From positions 3,412,001 through 3,476,000 of the forward strand of contig NC_019904.1 in the NCBI RefSeq assembly GCF_000325705.1: a stretch of DNA of 64,000 nt. The letters run 5' to 3'. Of the stretch, positions 9,309 to 19,130 are shown in pieces. Under the pieces are notes generated by a model. It made no database searches, had not been told where the DNA came from, and saw only the letters and a program-made list of their open reading frames with translations. The position numbers and the translations under genes were made by a program. The stretch is from Echinicola vietnamensis DSM 17526 (GTDB lineage: Bacteria; Bacteroidota; Bacteroidia; Cytophagales; Cyclobacteriaceae). Positions within the stretch are counted from its first letter, which is position 1, and each line of letters opens with the position of its first letter.

Positions 9309-12300
9309 ATGCTAAACACCTTTACAAAGCGCCTGGTTGTGCTTTTGGTTGCCATGATGGCCATAGATGAGACCAAAGCGCAATTGTTGGCAGAGTTTGC
9401 GCAGGTTCCAGATCGATATACGATCAGCAGAGAACCTTCGCTGCCAGAAGTTCTACGAAAGCTGGAATCCATTTACAAGGTTTCCATTGCTTATCCCTCA
9501 GACTTAGCCGACCAGAAATGGTCAAAGGAATTCACCCCAAATCGCGACCTGACCATTGACGAAAACCTTTCAAAGCTTTTGAAAGATTCCGGTTTGAATT
9601 ATCGTCAAGGAGTAGGGAGTTTTTATGTCGTCGTCAAAGATGACAATCCACCAAAGCCAAAAGAAGCCTTGTCCGCTACCGTCGCCCAAAATGATGAAGC
9701 CCTATTGGAAGAAATCACAGGGGTGGTCGTGGACGAAGAAGGATTGCCCATTCCAGGAGCCAGTGTCTTGGTAAAAGGAACCATGGTGGGCAGTGTTACC
9801 GATCTGGATGGAAAATTTTCCATTGAAGTAGATAGTCCTGACGAGGCCGTTTTGGTGGTTTCGTTCATAGGATTTGAAAGCAAGGAAGTGACCATTGGTT
9901 CGGAAAGCAGCTTGACCATTGTGATGACATCCAGTACGATGGCCCTTAATGAGGTGGTCGTTACGGCTTTTGGTCTTGAAAGGGACAAAAAAGCCCTTGG
10001 CTATGCTGTCCAAAGCGTGAAAGGCAATGAGCTGACGGAAGCTCAAAATCCAAACGTGGTGAACAGCTTGTCAGGCAGGGTAGCTGGTGTTCAGATTAAC
10101 AGCAACTCCATGCCCGGCAGTGGGTCACAGGTGATCATTCGGGGATCATCTTCTGTGGCAGGAAATAACCAACCGCTCGTGGTCGTGGACGGTGTTCCGC
10201 TCGACCAAACTTCTTCCCGAACCTATGGCAATGGCCTTTCAGAAATTAACCCAGATAATATTAAGGAGATGAATGTGCTCAAAGGAGCCACCGCTGCAGC
10301 CCTTTATGGATCAAGGGCTGCAAACGGTGTGATCATGGTAACGACCAAGGACGGAAAAGGCACCAAGGGCATCGGAGTGGCGATTAACTCCAATATGACC
10401 TTTGACAATCCTTTGGTAAAGCCTGATTTCCAAAACACCTACGGTGGTGGGGCTGGATACAGGACGTGGTACGTCGATGGTCGTAATGGATTTGACGAGC
10501 AAGGCATAAGAGGTACCGCAGGGGTGGACGAAAGCTGGGGTGCACCCATGGACGGCAGGTTGGTGCCGCTTTGGTTTTCAGCACCCGAGCTAGTCCCACT
10601 AACGCCTCAGCCGGACAACTGGGAGGATTTCTGGGAGACAGGTAAAACAGTTTCCAATAACATAGCTGTTTCTGGCGGCAATGATAAAGGGAATTTTCGG
10701 CTTTCTGTGGGAAGACTTGATCAAAAAAGTATCATGTGGAACAATGATTACTACAGGAATAACTTTAAGCTGAATACTGGATACAATTTTACGGATAAGT
10801 TGAATGTTACCATCAGTGCAGAGTATATCAAGTCTGGATCTGATAATAGAAGGTATAGCGGAAGCTCTGACTTCATTTGGTCACATCGTCATACAGATTT
10901 CACTAAATTATTTAATTGGAGGGATTATTACGGGATCCAACGTGAAACCTTTCGGGATGGAGATGACTATCCTTATGCAAACTGGCAACATGAATACTTC
11001 ACCAATCCCTATTTTTTGCAGGAGTACTATACCAATGCCAATGAGAAAGACCGAATGGTAGGAAATATTGCGGTCAACTATCAGTTTACAGATGAATTTA
11101 GCTTGATGGTTCGGACCGGTACGGACTTTTGGACGGATACACGGATGAACGTTACAGGCGTGGAGCGGACAAAGAATTTTGTGACCACCAAGGGTTCTTA
11201 TACTGAAACGGTCCTTAGGAGTCAGGAAACCAACAGCGACTTTATCTTTACCTACGACAAAGAGTTCTCCAATACATTTTCATTAAAAGCCCAAGTAGGA
11301 GGGATCAACAGGACCAATTATTACAAACGCAATTATGTGAATGTGACTGAATTGACCATTGATGGCCTGTACAATCTGAGCAATTATGCCAGTCCTGTGA
11401 CACCAGAAAGTACTATTCGTAAGCAAGAGGTAAATTCACTGTTTGGATCAGCTACCCTTGGTTTTAACAACTACCTTTTCTTGGACGTAACGGGACGTAA
11501 TGACTGGTCCAGTACGTTGCCAGTGGACAATAATTCCTTCTTTTACCCCTCTGTGGCCCTAAGTGCTGTGGTGACGGATATTTTCAATGTGCAAAGTAAC
11601 GTGCTTTCTTTTGCAAAACTCCGTGCGAGCTGGGCACAAGTAGGGAGCGATGCCAGTCCTTATATGCTCAGCCAAGTATATAATTCCGAAGGTCTCTGGG
11701 CAGGAACTACTCCTACTTATGCAAATGCCAGTGAAATTGCCAATGTTAACCTCAAGCCTGAGATTACTACTGGAAAAGAGCTTGGTTTGGATATGAGGTT
11801 TTTGGAAGGAAGAATTGGGTTGGACTTTACTTACTATCACCAATCCACCACTAACCAGATTTTGGCGGTAGCCATCTCCAGTTCTTCAGGGTATGCCAGT
11901 CAGGTGCTCAATGCTGGAGAAATCACCAATAAGGGTGTTGAGCTGATGGTTTACGGTACGCCGATTAAGTCTGAAACAGGCTTGACTTGGGACATGTCCT
12001 TTAACTTTTCCAGAAATAGGAACCTTGTGGTTGAATTGGCAGAAGGTTTGGAAAACTACACCTTGGCCAGCCAAAACAGTTTGACCTCCGAAGCTAGGGT
12101 AGGCCAGCCATATGGAACATTGTACGGAAGAAGGTACCTCAGGTCTCCAGAGGGTGAAATCGTATACAGTGATGGCCTTCCTCAGCTGGAAGCAGGCACC
12201 TTCGCACTTGGTAATATCCAGCCCGACTGGATGGGCGGTTTCTCCAATAACTTCTCCTTCAGAAACTGGTCACTGGGGGCATTGATAGACATTAGAATGG

Positions 12301-12761
12301 GCGGTGATTTGTTTGATGTGGGTACGGGGCTGGCTCGTAAGACAGGCCAATATGCAGAGACTGCCATAGGTAGGGAAGAAGGCGTGATCGGAGAAGGCGT
12401 GATGAATGTGGGCACGGAAGAAACCCCAGTCTATGTCCAAAATGACGTGATCGTGGATGCGGGTACCTTTTGGAATGCCCAAAACCCCAGGACTTACCAT
12501 GAGGCGGGGATCTTCGATGGCAGCTATGTGAAATTAAGGGAACTGACCTTGGGATATTCCTTCCCGAAAAATTTCCTGGGCAATAATTTTATCCAGTCCA
12601 TGAAGCTTTCGGCCGTAGGAAGAAACCTTGCCATCTTGTTTAAAAATCATCCGCACATGGATCCTCAGGTAGATATGAAAGGGGGGAATGCTCAGGGCTT
12701 TTCCTATGGAGAGCAGCCTTCTACCAGAAGTATTGGTTTTAACCTGAACGTTACTTTTTGA
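9309..12761 (+). CDS. SusC/RagA TonB-linked outer membrane receptor with STN signalling domain
   Basis: 1150 residues. Order: signal peptide ending TKAQ (about 25), STN domain (about 45-112, LPEVLRKLESIYKVSIAYPS ... LKDSGLNYRQG), carboxypeptidase-regulatory-like domain (ITGVVVDEEGLPIPGASVLVKGT), TonB plug with the SusC signature (VVVDGVPLD, NVLKGATAAALYGSRAANGVI), then a 22-strand barrel ending FNLNVTF. The STN domain is the contact for FecR and marks this as a transducer receptor, unlike the SusC at 55321. The substrate cannot be read from the sequence. Confidence 0.96.
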   Translation: MLNTFTKRLVVLLVAMMAIDETKAQLLAEFAQVPDRYTISREPSLPEVLRKLESIYKVSIAYPSDLADQKWSKEFTPNRDLTIDENLSKLLKDSGLNYRQGVGSFYVVVKDDNPPKPKEALSATVAQNDEALLEEITGVVVDEEGLPIPGASVLVKGTMVGSVTDLDGKFSIEVDSPDEAVLVVSFIGFESKEVTIGSESSLTIVMTSSTMALNEVVVTAFGLERDKKALGYAVQSVKGNELTEAQNPNVVNSLSGRVAGVQINSNSMPGSGSQVIIRGSSSVAGNNQPLVVVDGVPLDQTSSRTYGNGLSEINPDNIKEMNVLKGATAAALYGSRAANGVIMVTTKDGKGTKGIGVAINSNMTFDNPLVKPDFQNTYGGGAGYRTWYVDGRNGFDEQGIRGTAGVDESWGAPMDGRLVPLWFSAPELVPLTPQPDNWEDFWETGKTVSNNIAVSGGNDKGNFRLSVGRLDQKSIMWNNDYYRNNFKLNTGYNFTDKLNVTISAEYIKSGSDNRRYSGSSDFIWSHRHTDFTKLFNWRDYYGIQRETFRDGDDYPYANWQHEYFTNPYFLQEYYTNANEKDRMVGNIAVNYQFTDEFSLMVRTGTDFWTDTRMNVTGVERTKNFVTTKGSYTETVLRSQETNSDFIFTYDKEFSNTFSLKAQVGGINRTNYYKRNYVNVTELTIDGLYNLSNYASPVTPESTIRKQEVNSLFGSATLGFNNYLFLDVTGRNDWSSTLPVDNNSFFYPSVALSAVVTDIFNVQSNVLSFAKLRASWAQVGSDASPYMLSQVYNSEGLWAGTTPTYANASEIANVNLKPEITTGKELGLDMRFLEGRIGLDFTYYHQSTTNQILAVAISSSSGYASQVLNAGEITNKGVELMVYGTPIKSETGLTWDMSFNFSRNRNLVVELAEGLENYTLASQNSLTSEARVGQPYGTLYGRRYLRSPEGEIVYSDGLPQLEAGTFALGNIQPDWMGGFSNNFSFRNWSLGALIDIRMGGDLFDVGTGLARKTGQYAETAIGREEGVIGEGVMNVGTEETPVYVQNDVIVDAGTFWNAQNPRTYHEAGIFDGSYVKLRELTLGYSFPKNFLGNNFIQSMKLSAVGRNLAILFKNHPHMDPQVDMKGGNAQGFSYGEQPSTRSIGFNLNVTF

Positions 12762-12791
12762 TCCATTGAATCACCTAAATACAAACGTGCT

Positions 12792-14261
12792 ATGAAGAAG
12801 AGTCTAACAAAAATATATGCCCTTTTCATGATTCCTGCAGTTGGCCTGTTCTTGGACAGCTGTACAGGGGATTTTGAAGAGATGAATGTGGATCCTAACA
12901 ACCCTACGAGTATTTCTCCGGCGTTGTTATTGCCCAATGCTATCCAAGTTTCTGTGGACCGCTATTGGGGACACAGTTCCAGGTTTCAGCGATTAAACAT
13001 TGATGCTGCCATGTGTTGGATGCAGCACCTTGCCCGTAATATTTATATCAACGTGGAAGGAGACAGTTATGAGATCCCGTTGACGGTATCTTCCGGAACA
13101 TGGGATGCGCTTTATAATGATGCGCTGGTGAACTTTGAGAGTGTCCAGCGTCTATCCGGTGAGGGTGGTGAATTCGAAAACACTAACTATTACGGGGTCG
13201 CCTTGGTGATGAAAGCTTTCACCTTTTCCTACATGACGGATGTTTTTGGCCCCATACCTTATTCAGAAGCGCTGAAAGGTACGGCTGAAAACCCTATTAA
13301 TTCACCCAAATACGACTCCATGGAGGATATTTATGCGGGATTGATGGAAGATTTACGTCTGGCCAATGAAAGCCTCAGTACGGATGGACCTGCTATTTCT
13401 GGAGATATTCTATTCGAAGGAGACATTATGAGATGGAAGAAATTTGCCAATTCATTGCGCTTAAAGTTGGCCAATCACCAAGCTGGGCAGAAACCAGCAG
13501 CGTCACAGGCGATCATGGCAGAAATCCTCGGAGATCCATCCACCTATCCACTGTTTACCAGCAATGATGATTTTGCCCAATTGAATCATGTCGATGTGAT
13601 CGGTAGTAGGAATAAAATGTTTGACGTTTTTTCGACCCGATCCGATTGGAACATCAGTGAAACATTGATCAATAAACTACTGGAGCTGGATGATGGGCGC
13701 ATTACCGTATATGCTCAGCCCTTGGCGGATGGATCATATGCAGGCCTTCCCAATGGACTCACGGATGCTGCAGCAGGAAATTATTCTGCCAGTATCATTG
13801 GGACAAAATTTCTTGATCCCACTGCTCCGAGTATCTTGATGAGCTATGCAGAGTTGCTATTTATCGAAGCAGAGGCAGCCTTGGACGGCGACATCGATGG
13901 AGATCCTGCAGCACTTTTGGAAGAAGCCATTGCGGCTTCCTTTGATCAGCATGGTTTAGAAATGCCTGCAGATTATATGAGCCGTATCGGTGAAGTGGAT
14001 AAGGAGACCATTATGACACAGAAATGGTTGGCATTGTTTGGCCAAGGGGTAGAGGCCTGGACAGAATACAGGAGGACCGGGTATCCGGTATTTCCACCGC
14101 CTAATCCTGATGCAGTGTTCTATAATGAAGGTGTATTGCCTACCAGGTTAGAATATCCTACATCGGAATATTCACTCAATAAGGCAGCCTTGGATGAAGG
14201 TTTGAGACTGCTGGGAGGAGATGATACCATGAGGTCGCCGCTTTGGTGGGTTGAAGACTAA
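12792..14261 (+). CDS. SusD/RagB-like nutrient-binding lipoprotein (SusD-like_2 type)
   Basis: 489 residues; lipoprotein signal with Cys about 24 (LFLDSC). Motifs of the SusD-like_2 group: DVFGPIPYSEALKG, RWKKFANSLRLKLANH, MSYAELLFIEAEAAL, QKWLALFGQGVEAWTEYRRTGYP. It begins 30 bases after the TonB receptor and forms the lid of that complex. The same subgroup is found at 58654. Confidence 0.94.
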   Translation: MKKSLTKIYALFMIPAVGLFLDSCTGDFEEMNVDPNNPTSISPALLLPNAIQVSVDRYWGHSSRFQRLNIDAAMCWMQHLARNIYINVEGDSYEIPLTVSSGTWDALYNDALVNFESVQRLSGEGGEFENTNYYGVALVMKAFTFSYMTDVFGPIPYSEALKGTAENPINSPKYDSMEDIYAGLMEDLRLANESLSTDGPAISGDILFEGDIMRWKKFANSLRLKLANHQAGQKPAASQAIMAEILGDPSTYPLFTSNDDFAQLNHVDVIGSRNKMFDVFSTRSDWNISETLINKLLELDDGRITVYAQPLADGSYAGLPNGLTDAAAGNYSASIIGTKFLDPTAPSILMSYAELLFIEAEAALDGDIDGDPAALLEEAIAASFDQHGLEMPADYMSRIGEVDKETIMTQKWLALFGQGVEAWTEYRRTGYPVFPPPNPDAVFYNEGVLPTRLEYPTSEYSLNKAALDEGLRLLGGDDTMRSPLWWVED

Positions 14262-14304
14262 ATGTGCCTGTTTCAGATTGTCAACATTCTTAATACTGAT
14301 AAAA

Positions 14305-14745
14305 ATGAAAAATAAGATATATAAAATAGGAGGGATTTTATTAGCGAGCATCCCCTTGTTGTTTGCATGTGAAGATGCGGTGGAGTTAGCCACTCCAAAT
14401 GTCGCGTCTCCAGTATTGGTCGTGGTGGATGGGAGTAATTTCCCATCAGACAGTGATGTAGCAGTCACTGCCAAGTTTATGGAATTGGATAAAAGCGGTA
14501 TCCTCGATAATAATGTCGGAATTGATTCTATTCCGGTGAGCGATTTACAGATTAGCGTTTTTGTAAACCAAACCGAAGAAGTCTCTACTGCCGTAACGGA
14601 TGGAGAAGGAGAGGCTATGCTGAATATAAGTTGGCAGGAGCTCGGACTCGAAGTTCCTGGAAGTGGCGATCAGGTGCGTTTGGAGTTTACCGGTTCACAC
14701 AAAAACATTCCTTTTAGGAAGTATCATACCGTTAGGGTAGAGTGA
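14305..14745 (+). CDS. Small lipoprotein of the SusCD locus, function unknown
   Basis: 146 residues from ATG 14305, with a lipoprotein signal (LLFAC, Cys 22). The mature part is beta-rich with an Ig- or big-domain-like look (LVVVDGSNFPSDSDVAVTAKF, LQISVFVNQTEEVSTAVTDGEGEAMLNISW). An upstream TTG at 14251 is in frame but would hide the signal peptide. It lies 43 bases after the SusD-like gene and before a terminator, so it is the last gene of the operon. By position it may be a surface ligand-binding accessory protein, as SusE is elsewhere; no family recognised. Confidence 0.75.
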   Translation: MKNKIYKIGGILLASIPLLFACEDAVELATPNVASPVLVVVDGSNFPSDSDVAVTAKFMELDKSGILDNNVGIDSIPVSDLQISVFVNQTEEVSTAVTDGEGEAMLNISWQELGLEVPGSGDQVRLEFTGSHKNIPFRKYHTVRVE

Positions 14746-14772
14746 TTAGTAATGGGTAATTCTATAGGTCGG

Positions 14773-14806
14773 AAACCTGGACGGTAAAACTGTTCAGGTT
14801 TTTTTT
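14773..14806 (+). terminator. Intrinsic terminator closing the FecIR-SusCD operon
   Basis: AAACCTGGACGG-taaaa-CTGTTCAGGTTT, a 12-bp stem with two G-U pairs, followed by a run of T. Confidence 0.85.
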
Positions 14807-15254
14807 ATGGTCTTCATGCTGATAACAGGAGAAGTGGGAAAAAGTAAAAAGGCTAAAGCCCGGAGTAGGTGATTTTGATTGACGCGCATTCATTTCCTTG
14901 TGTTTTCAGGTAATAGGCCGGGCCTATAGCTCCAAATTGAAATTTAATAGACTTTAGTGTCGCTATTATGTTTATAATTTTCTAATCACAATTTTATACA
15001 TATTTGGGAGTTTGTGGTTGTTTTTTATATCTGTTTATATACTATTTATGTAAAAAATAAAAAAATAGGTTTAAAATATATACTCGTTATGGAGGTTTGT
15101 GCCGGGATGGTTGACTTATAAGTAGAAACCCGAAATAATTGATGCATGAGTACCAGAAGCCTCGTTCTGGTTTAGACAGTACAGTAAGTCCAATTCTATT
15201 ATCACAATTAATTATCGTATTCATCAATTTTCAAAATATTTAACCATTTCAACC
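14807..15254. other. AT-rich intergenic region upstream of the Tat aminotransferase
   Basis: 448 bases without a gene. A hairpin ACCAGAA-gcctcg-TTCTGGT at 15152-15171 lies about 85 bases before the next start and may be part of its leader. No consensus promoter seen. Confidence 0.35.
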
Positions 15255-16433
15255 ATGACGACAAAAATCAATAGAAGATCTTGGCTAAAGTCTAGTTTAT
15301 TAGCAGCAGGAGGCATTGGTTTGGCTCCCAGTTTAGTAGCAGGTACCACTCGTGTTTCTTCCCACGTGGCTCCCATGAATCCACAGAGTTTACTTTGGGA
15401 GCATGATCCCATGTATAAAGACAATGCTCCGAGACTAAGGGCACGTTTGTTGGCCAATGAGAATCCCTATGGCCCGTCCAAAAAGGTGGTCTCGACTATC
15501 TCCGATGCGGTTTCTATGGGGAACCGTTATGCCCACAGCGATGCGGCCACTTTAATAGAAATGATAGCTGAAAAAGAAGGGGTCACCAAAGACCATATTA
15601 TGTTAGGTCCAGGTTCCACTGACTTGTTAGAAAAAACAGCTATTGTACGATTCTTGGAAGGTGGAAACATCGTTTCCGCTGATCCGTCTTACATGTCTCT
15701 TATTAATACCTCCAGAAGGATTGGAGCTACTTGGAAACCGATTCCTTTGACGTCAGATTTTGCTCATGACCTGGATGGAATGGCCAAAGCAGTAGACAGT
15801 GATACCAAGTTGGTTTACATCTGTAATCCAAATAATCCTACCGGATCAATCACTGAGGCGGGTAAATTAAAGAGCTTCTGTAAAACGGTATCCGCCAAGA
15901 CCCCCATTTTTGTGGATGAGGCCTATTTGGAATTTATGGACAAGCCAGAAGATAATACCATGGTCGGCTTGGTAGCGGAAGGCCATGATGTGATCGTCGC
16001 CAGGACTTTCAGTAAGATCCACGGAATGGCAGGATTGCGAATCGGATATATCGTGGCACAGCCAGAGCGTATAGAGAGCATTACGGATATGGTACGAAGC
16101 ACAATGGGCCTTTCGGTTACTTCCCTAAAAGGAGCCATCGTCAGTGTTCAAGAGGATAAATTCCTCTCAGAGTGCAAGGCCATGAATAAGGAGTGCAGAG
16201 ATTATGTTTTTAGCGAGCTGACTGCTATGGGCTACGATGTCATTCCTTCCTCCACCAGTTTTATGATTTTCCCCATTCAGATGGAAGGTGACAAATTCCT
16301 GAAATCCATGTTTGCAGAAGGAGTAGGAGTACGCGCCTATAACTTTTTGGACAAGCCTTGGTGCCGTGTAAGTATGGGGACCATGGCCGAAATGGAGATT
16401 TTCCTGGAAGCCTTCAAAAAAGTCACTGCCTAA
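15255..16433 (+). CDS. Tat-exported histidinol-phosphate aminotransferase-like PLP enzyme
   Basis: 392 residues, class I/II aminotransferase fold. Conserved parts: LLANENPYGPS, NPNNPTGS (about 191-198), FVDEAYLEF with Asp 221, and the PLP Schiff-base Lys 254 in RTFSKIHGMAGLRIGY; RVSMGT near the end binds the substrate carboxylate. The fold is that of HisC, but the N-terminus has a twin-arginine signal (NRRSWLKSSLLAAGGIGLAPSLVAG), so it is exported folded with its cofactor. A role in histidine synthesis is therefore unlikely; a periplasmic transamination of an amino acid is inferred. It lies 33 bases before an AEC transporter gene. Confidence 0.9.
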   Translation: MTTKINRRSWLKSSLLAAGGIGLAPSLVAGTTRVSSHVAPMNPQSLLWEHDPMYKDNAPRLRARLLANENPYGPSKKVVSTISDAVSMGNRYAHSDAATLIEMIAEKEGVTKDHIMLGPGSTDLLEKTAIVRFLEGGNIVSADPSYMSLINTSRRIGATWKPIPLTSDFAHDLDGMAKAVDSDTKLVYICNPNNPTGSITEAGKLKSFCKTVSAKTPIFVDEAYLEFMDKPEDNTMVGLVAEGHDVIVARTFSKIHGMAGLRIGYIVAQPERIESITDMVRSTMGLSVTSLKGAIVSVQEDKFLSECKAMNKECRDYVFSELTAMGYDVIPSSTSFMIFPIQMEGDKFLKSMFAEGVGVRAYNFLDKPWCRVSMGTMAEMEIFLEAFKKVTA

Positions 16434-16466
16434 TATACGTTACTGCCCAATAAAAACTAGTCTATC

Positions 16467-17582
16467 ATGAGTATAGCTATACAAAAGACCCTTTCTCTCT
16501 TACTGCTGATTGCGATCGGGTTTTTTCTGAAGAGTAAACTAAACAAGGAAGAGCACAAAAAAGGGCTGAAGATCATTATCTTGAATATCGCATTGCCCGC
16601 TATTATTTTTGTGGCCTTGCTTAAAATACAGATCCAGCCCGACTTGTTGTTTTTGCCTATTCTTGCGCTGGTGTTCAATTTATTGATGCTGGTAGTGGGC
16701 AAGTACGTGCTGCCACTGTATGGTATCGATAATGATACGCCAACGATGCGGACCTTGCTGATGTTATTGCCTTCGCTGGCTCCAGGGCTTTCATGCTTTC
16801 CATTTTTGGTAGAGTATCTGGGAGATGAAGCGTTGGCATGGGGAGCGTTGGCCGATATTGGAAACAAAGTGTTTGTATTGGTTTTGACCTATTTGCTGGC
16901 CATGCAGTGGTATTATAGAGCCAATAAGTCGGTCAATCACAGCGGCAATCAAAAAGTGAAGGGGCTCTTGCTTTCCATGCTCAATGAACCGATAAACATG
17001 GTCATGATCGTGGCCATCGTATTGTTGAGTTTTGGATTTACACTTGATAGTCTACCCTTGTTTTTGAGCGATGCGGTGCTTCAGATGAAAGCCATGATGA
17101 CGCCATTGATTTTGATTTTCATAGGGGTAGCGGCGGTGCTAAAGTGGGATCAGTTAAAGATGATTGTAGCGCTATTGGCATTTCGGTCAGGCATTACCTT
17201 TATCATCAGTGGTTTGCTGGTGACCTTCCTGCCTTTGCCAAATGAAGCAGCCATATTACTGGCCGTGGTGTTCCCTCAAAGTGCCTGTAGCTTTTGGCCA
17301 TTTGCCCATATGTCTGCCGTATCGGCCATGGAGAAAAAAGAGGGTAATGGAGGAGAGACCTTTGATTTGACCCTTGGGCTGAACATCCTGGCCGTTTCCT
17401 TGCCCTTCAGTACTTTGGTGATTCTTGGCGTATTCTCTTCAGGGAATTATTTCATGAATCCGTACCATATTTTCTTGGGAGGGGTGACATTAATGGTGCT
17501 TGCAGCGGTGCCTGTGGTCGTCCAGCTGGTGAAAAAGTCCAATATGTCCTATGAGCTTTCTGAAGAAGAACCAGCGGAATAG
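16467..17582 (+). CDS. AEC family (auxin efflux carrier type) transporter
   Basis: 371 residues, about ten membrane segments in two halves, as in the AEC/PIN-like family (IALPAIIFVALL, LAPGLSCFPFLVEYLGDEALAW, LLAVVFPQSACSFWPFAHM). Family members export or exchange small carboxylates and amino acids. Its operon partner is an exported aminotransferase, so the two may act on one amino or keto acid, one moving it and the other converting it outside the membrane. That link is inference from position only. Confidence 0.88.
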   Translation: MSIAIQKTLSLLLLIAIGFFLKSKLNKEEHKKGLKIIILNIALPAIIFVALLKIQIQPDLLFLPILALVFNLLMLVVGKYVLPLYGIDNDTPTMRTLLMLLPSLAPGLSCFPFLVEYLGDEALAWGALADIGNKVFVLVLTYLLAMQWYYRANKSVNHSGNQKVKGLLLSMLNEPINMVMIVAIVLLSFGFTLDSLPLFLSDAVLQMKAMMTPLILIFIGVAAVLKWDQLKMIVALLAFRSGITFIISGLLVTFLPLPNEAAILLAVVFPQSACSFWPFAHMSAVSAMEKKEGNGGETFDLTLGLNILAVSLPFSTLVILGVFSSGNYFMNPYHIFLGGVTLMVLAAVPVVVQLVKKSNMSYELSEEEPAE

Positions 17583-17643
17583 AAATGAACTATAAAGAAA
17601 ACCAGTAATACAGTTGAATGTTGTTAATTTGTGGGATTATAGG

Positions 17644-17670
17644 AGCCTCGCCTACGCGGGGCTTTTATTT
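17644..17670. terminator. Intrinsic terminator between convergent genes
   Basis: AGCCTCGC-ctac-GCGGGGCT (one G-U pair) followed by TTTTATTTTTT. It ends the AEC transporter transcript; the 3' end of the opposite gene overlaps the T-run. Confidence 0.8.
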
Positions 17671-18330
17671 TTTCTCTAGCTTGTCATGCAAGTTTTTTAT
17701 GAAAGGCTGCTTTTCTCTCAGGTGTTTGAGAGTGGTGCGATAGGTCTTTATTTTACTGAGGTTCGGAAAGCTAAGTTTGTTCTTGGAAATGGAATTCGCG
17801 AGGGTCAATGTCGGGAAGTTTACTAGCAGAACTAGCCGCTGGATACCTTCAGTGGATGTCGGCTGAAAACCCAGCTTGCGTGCTGTATTTTCTTGAAGAA
17901 TATAGGAAGTACCCTCTAATACCTGTGTTTCACCATCCAGCTCTTGATGGGCTTCAATAAAGTTCAGAAGTCCTTTGAGGTAACCCAATAAAATCCAGCG
18001 TGTCCGTGCATACCCAGGAACGCTAAAGTCCAATGTGAAGCAATAATCGAATAATGTTCCTCCGTGAAATATGGTTTTTTGATGATCTGCTTTTTCTGTG
18101 ATGAACATCGGGGAGTAGTAAGTCAATTTCCCATTTCGTTTCCCCATTGGCGTGTCAATGAATGGAGCGGCCATCATGATAATGGGGGCTATGATCAGGC
18201 TTAACCAGTATTGTTTCGTTATGAAAGCCAGGTACAGGGTGACCAAAAACACGACCAATAGGCCTAGGCTGACGATCAGGATAAATTGTTTTTGTTTTTT
18301 TTCAGATTTTTGATAAAAGCGGTGCTTCAT
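17665..18330 (-). CDS. Hypothetical membrane-anchored protein with two N-terminal TM segments
   Basis: 221 residues. Two hydrophobic segments at about 16-37 and 43-60 (FILIVSLGLLVVFLVTLYLAF, WLSLIIAPIIMMAAPFI), then a soluble domain of about 160 residues ending in a basic tail (KNLHDKLEKK). No known motif recognised. Its upstream region faces rpiB. Confidence 0.7.
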   Translation of the reverse strand: MKHRFYQKSEKKQKQFILIVSLGLLVVFLVTLYLAFITKQYWLSLIIAPIIMMAAPFIDTPMGKRNGKLTYYSPMFITEKADHQKTIFHGGTLFDYCFTLDFSVPGYARTRWILLGYLKGLLNFIEAHQELDGETQVLEGTSYILQENTARKLGFQPTSTEGIQRLVLLVNFPTLTLANSISKNKLSFPNLSKIKTYRTTLKHLREKQPFIKNLHDKLEKK

Positions 18331-18633
18331 GCTTTGGGGGCTTTTCCGACGGTTCAGGGTTTTGGGTCAAAGGTAGCAAATATCAAGTGAATTATAGACT
18401 GCTATAAATTAGGGGTGTAAGTTTTTGTTAATCAATATGTTGATGTTTTTTTAGTTTTGCCGCTACATTTTGGTTGGCTATATTTTCTAAACGATCCAAG
18501 AAGGTTCAGTGCTATTTGCCATCGATAAAGACATACTTTCATCAAAAAAAAGCTATTTTTGAAATTGCATTGGAACTGGGAAAAAAAAGGTGAAAAATCA
18601 ATTTTGGTTTGGTACCGATAAAAAAGTCTAAAT
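18331..18633. other. Divergent intergenic region before the pentose phosphate operon
   Basis: 303 bases, no gene. TATTTTTG at 18554-18561 fits the -7 element TAnnTTTG, 73 bases before rpiB, but no good -33 TTTG is seen. Confidence 0.35.
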
Positions 18634-19089
18634 ATGAAAATAGGAATCGCTGCAGATCATGGAGGATTCGATCAAAAGCAAGAACTTTACGAATACCTCA
18701 AGAGCAACGGCCATGACGTGACTGATTTTGGTGCGTTTGAATTTGATGAATCGGATGATTATCCTGATAAAGTAAAGCCACTGGCCATCGCTGTTTCCAA
18801 AGGAGAGATTCAGAAAGGCATTGCGATATGTGGCAGCGGAGTAGGGGTGACCGTCGCTGCCAATAAAGTGCCTGGAGTGCGGGCTGCTTTGATTACAGAG
18901 CCTTACAGTGCCCATCAGGGAGTGGAGCACGATAATATGAACCTGATGTGCCTTGGCGGAAGGGTGATGGGAGGCGTTGTACTCAAGGAATTGGTGGAGA
19001 TTTTTATCACGGCAGAGTATGTCGAAAAGGAACGTTTTCAGCGTCGACTGAAAAAAGTCCAAGACTTGGAAAACGAATTCCTAAAATAA
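18634..19089 (+). CDS. rpiB: Ribose-5-phosphate isomerase B
   Basis: 151 residues, RpiB/LacAB fold. Motifs AADHGGF, DFGAFEFDESDDYPD, ICGSGVGVTVAANKVPGVRAAL and HDNMNLMCLGGR match RpiB; the active-site Cys lies in CGSG. It interconverts ribulose 5-phosphate and ribose 5-phosphate. First gene of the four-gene pentose phosphate operon, so its product takes over directly from Gnd, encoded next. Confidence 0.96.
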   Translation: MKIGIAADHGGFDQKQELYEYLKSNGHDVTDFGAFEFDESDDYPDKVKPLAIAVSKGEIQKGIAICGSGVGVTVAANKVPGVRAALITEPYSAHQGVEHDNMNLMCLGGRVMGGVVLKELVEIFITAEYVEKERFQRRLKKVQDLENEFLK

Positions 19090-19130
19090 CGCATTTCAAA
19101 CAACCAAGTAGAATCACAATATTAGATAGC

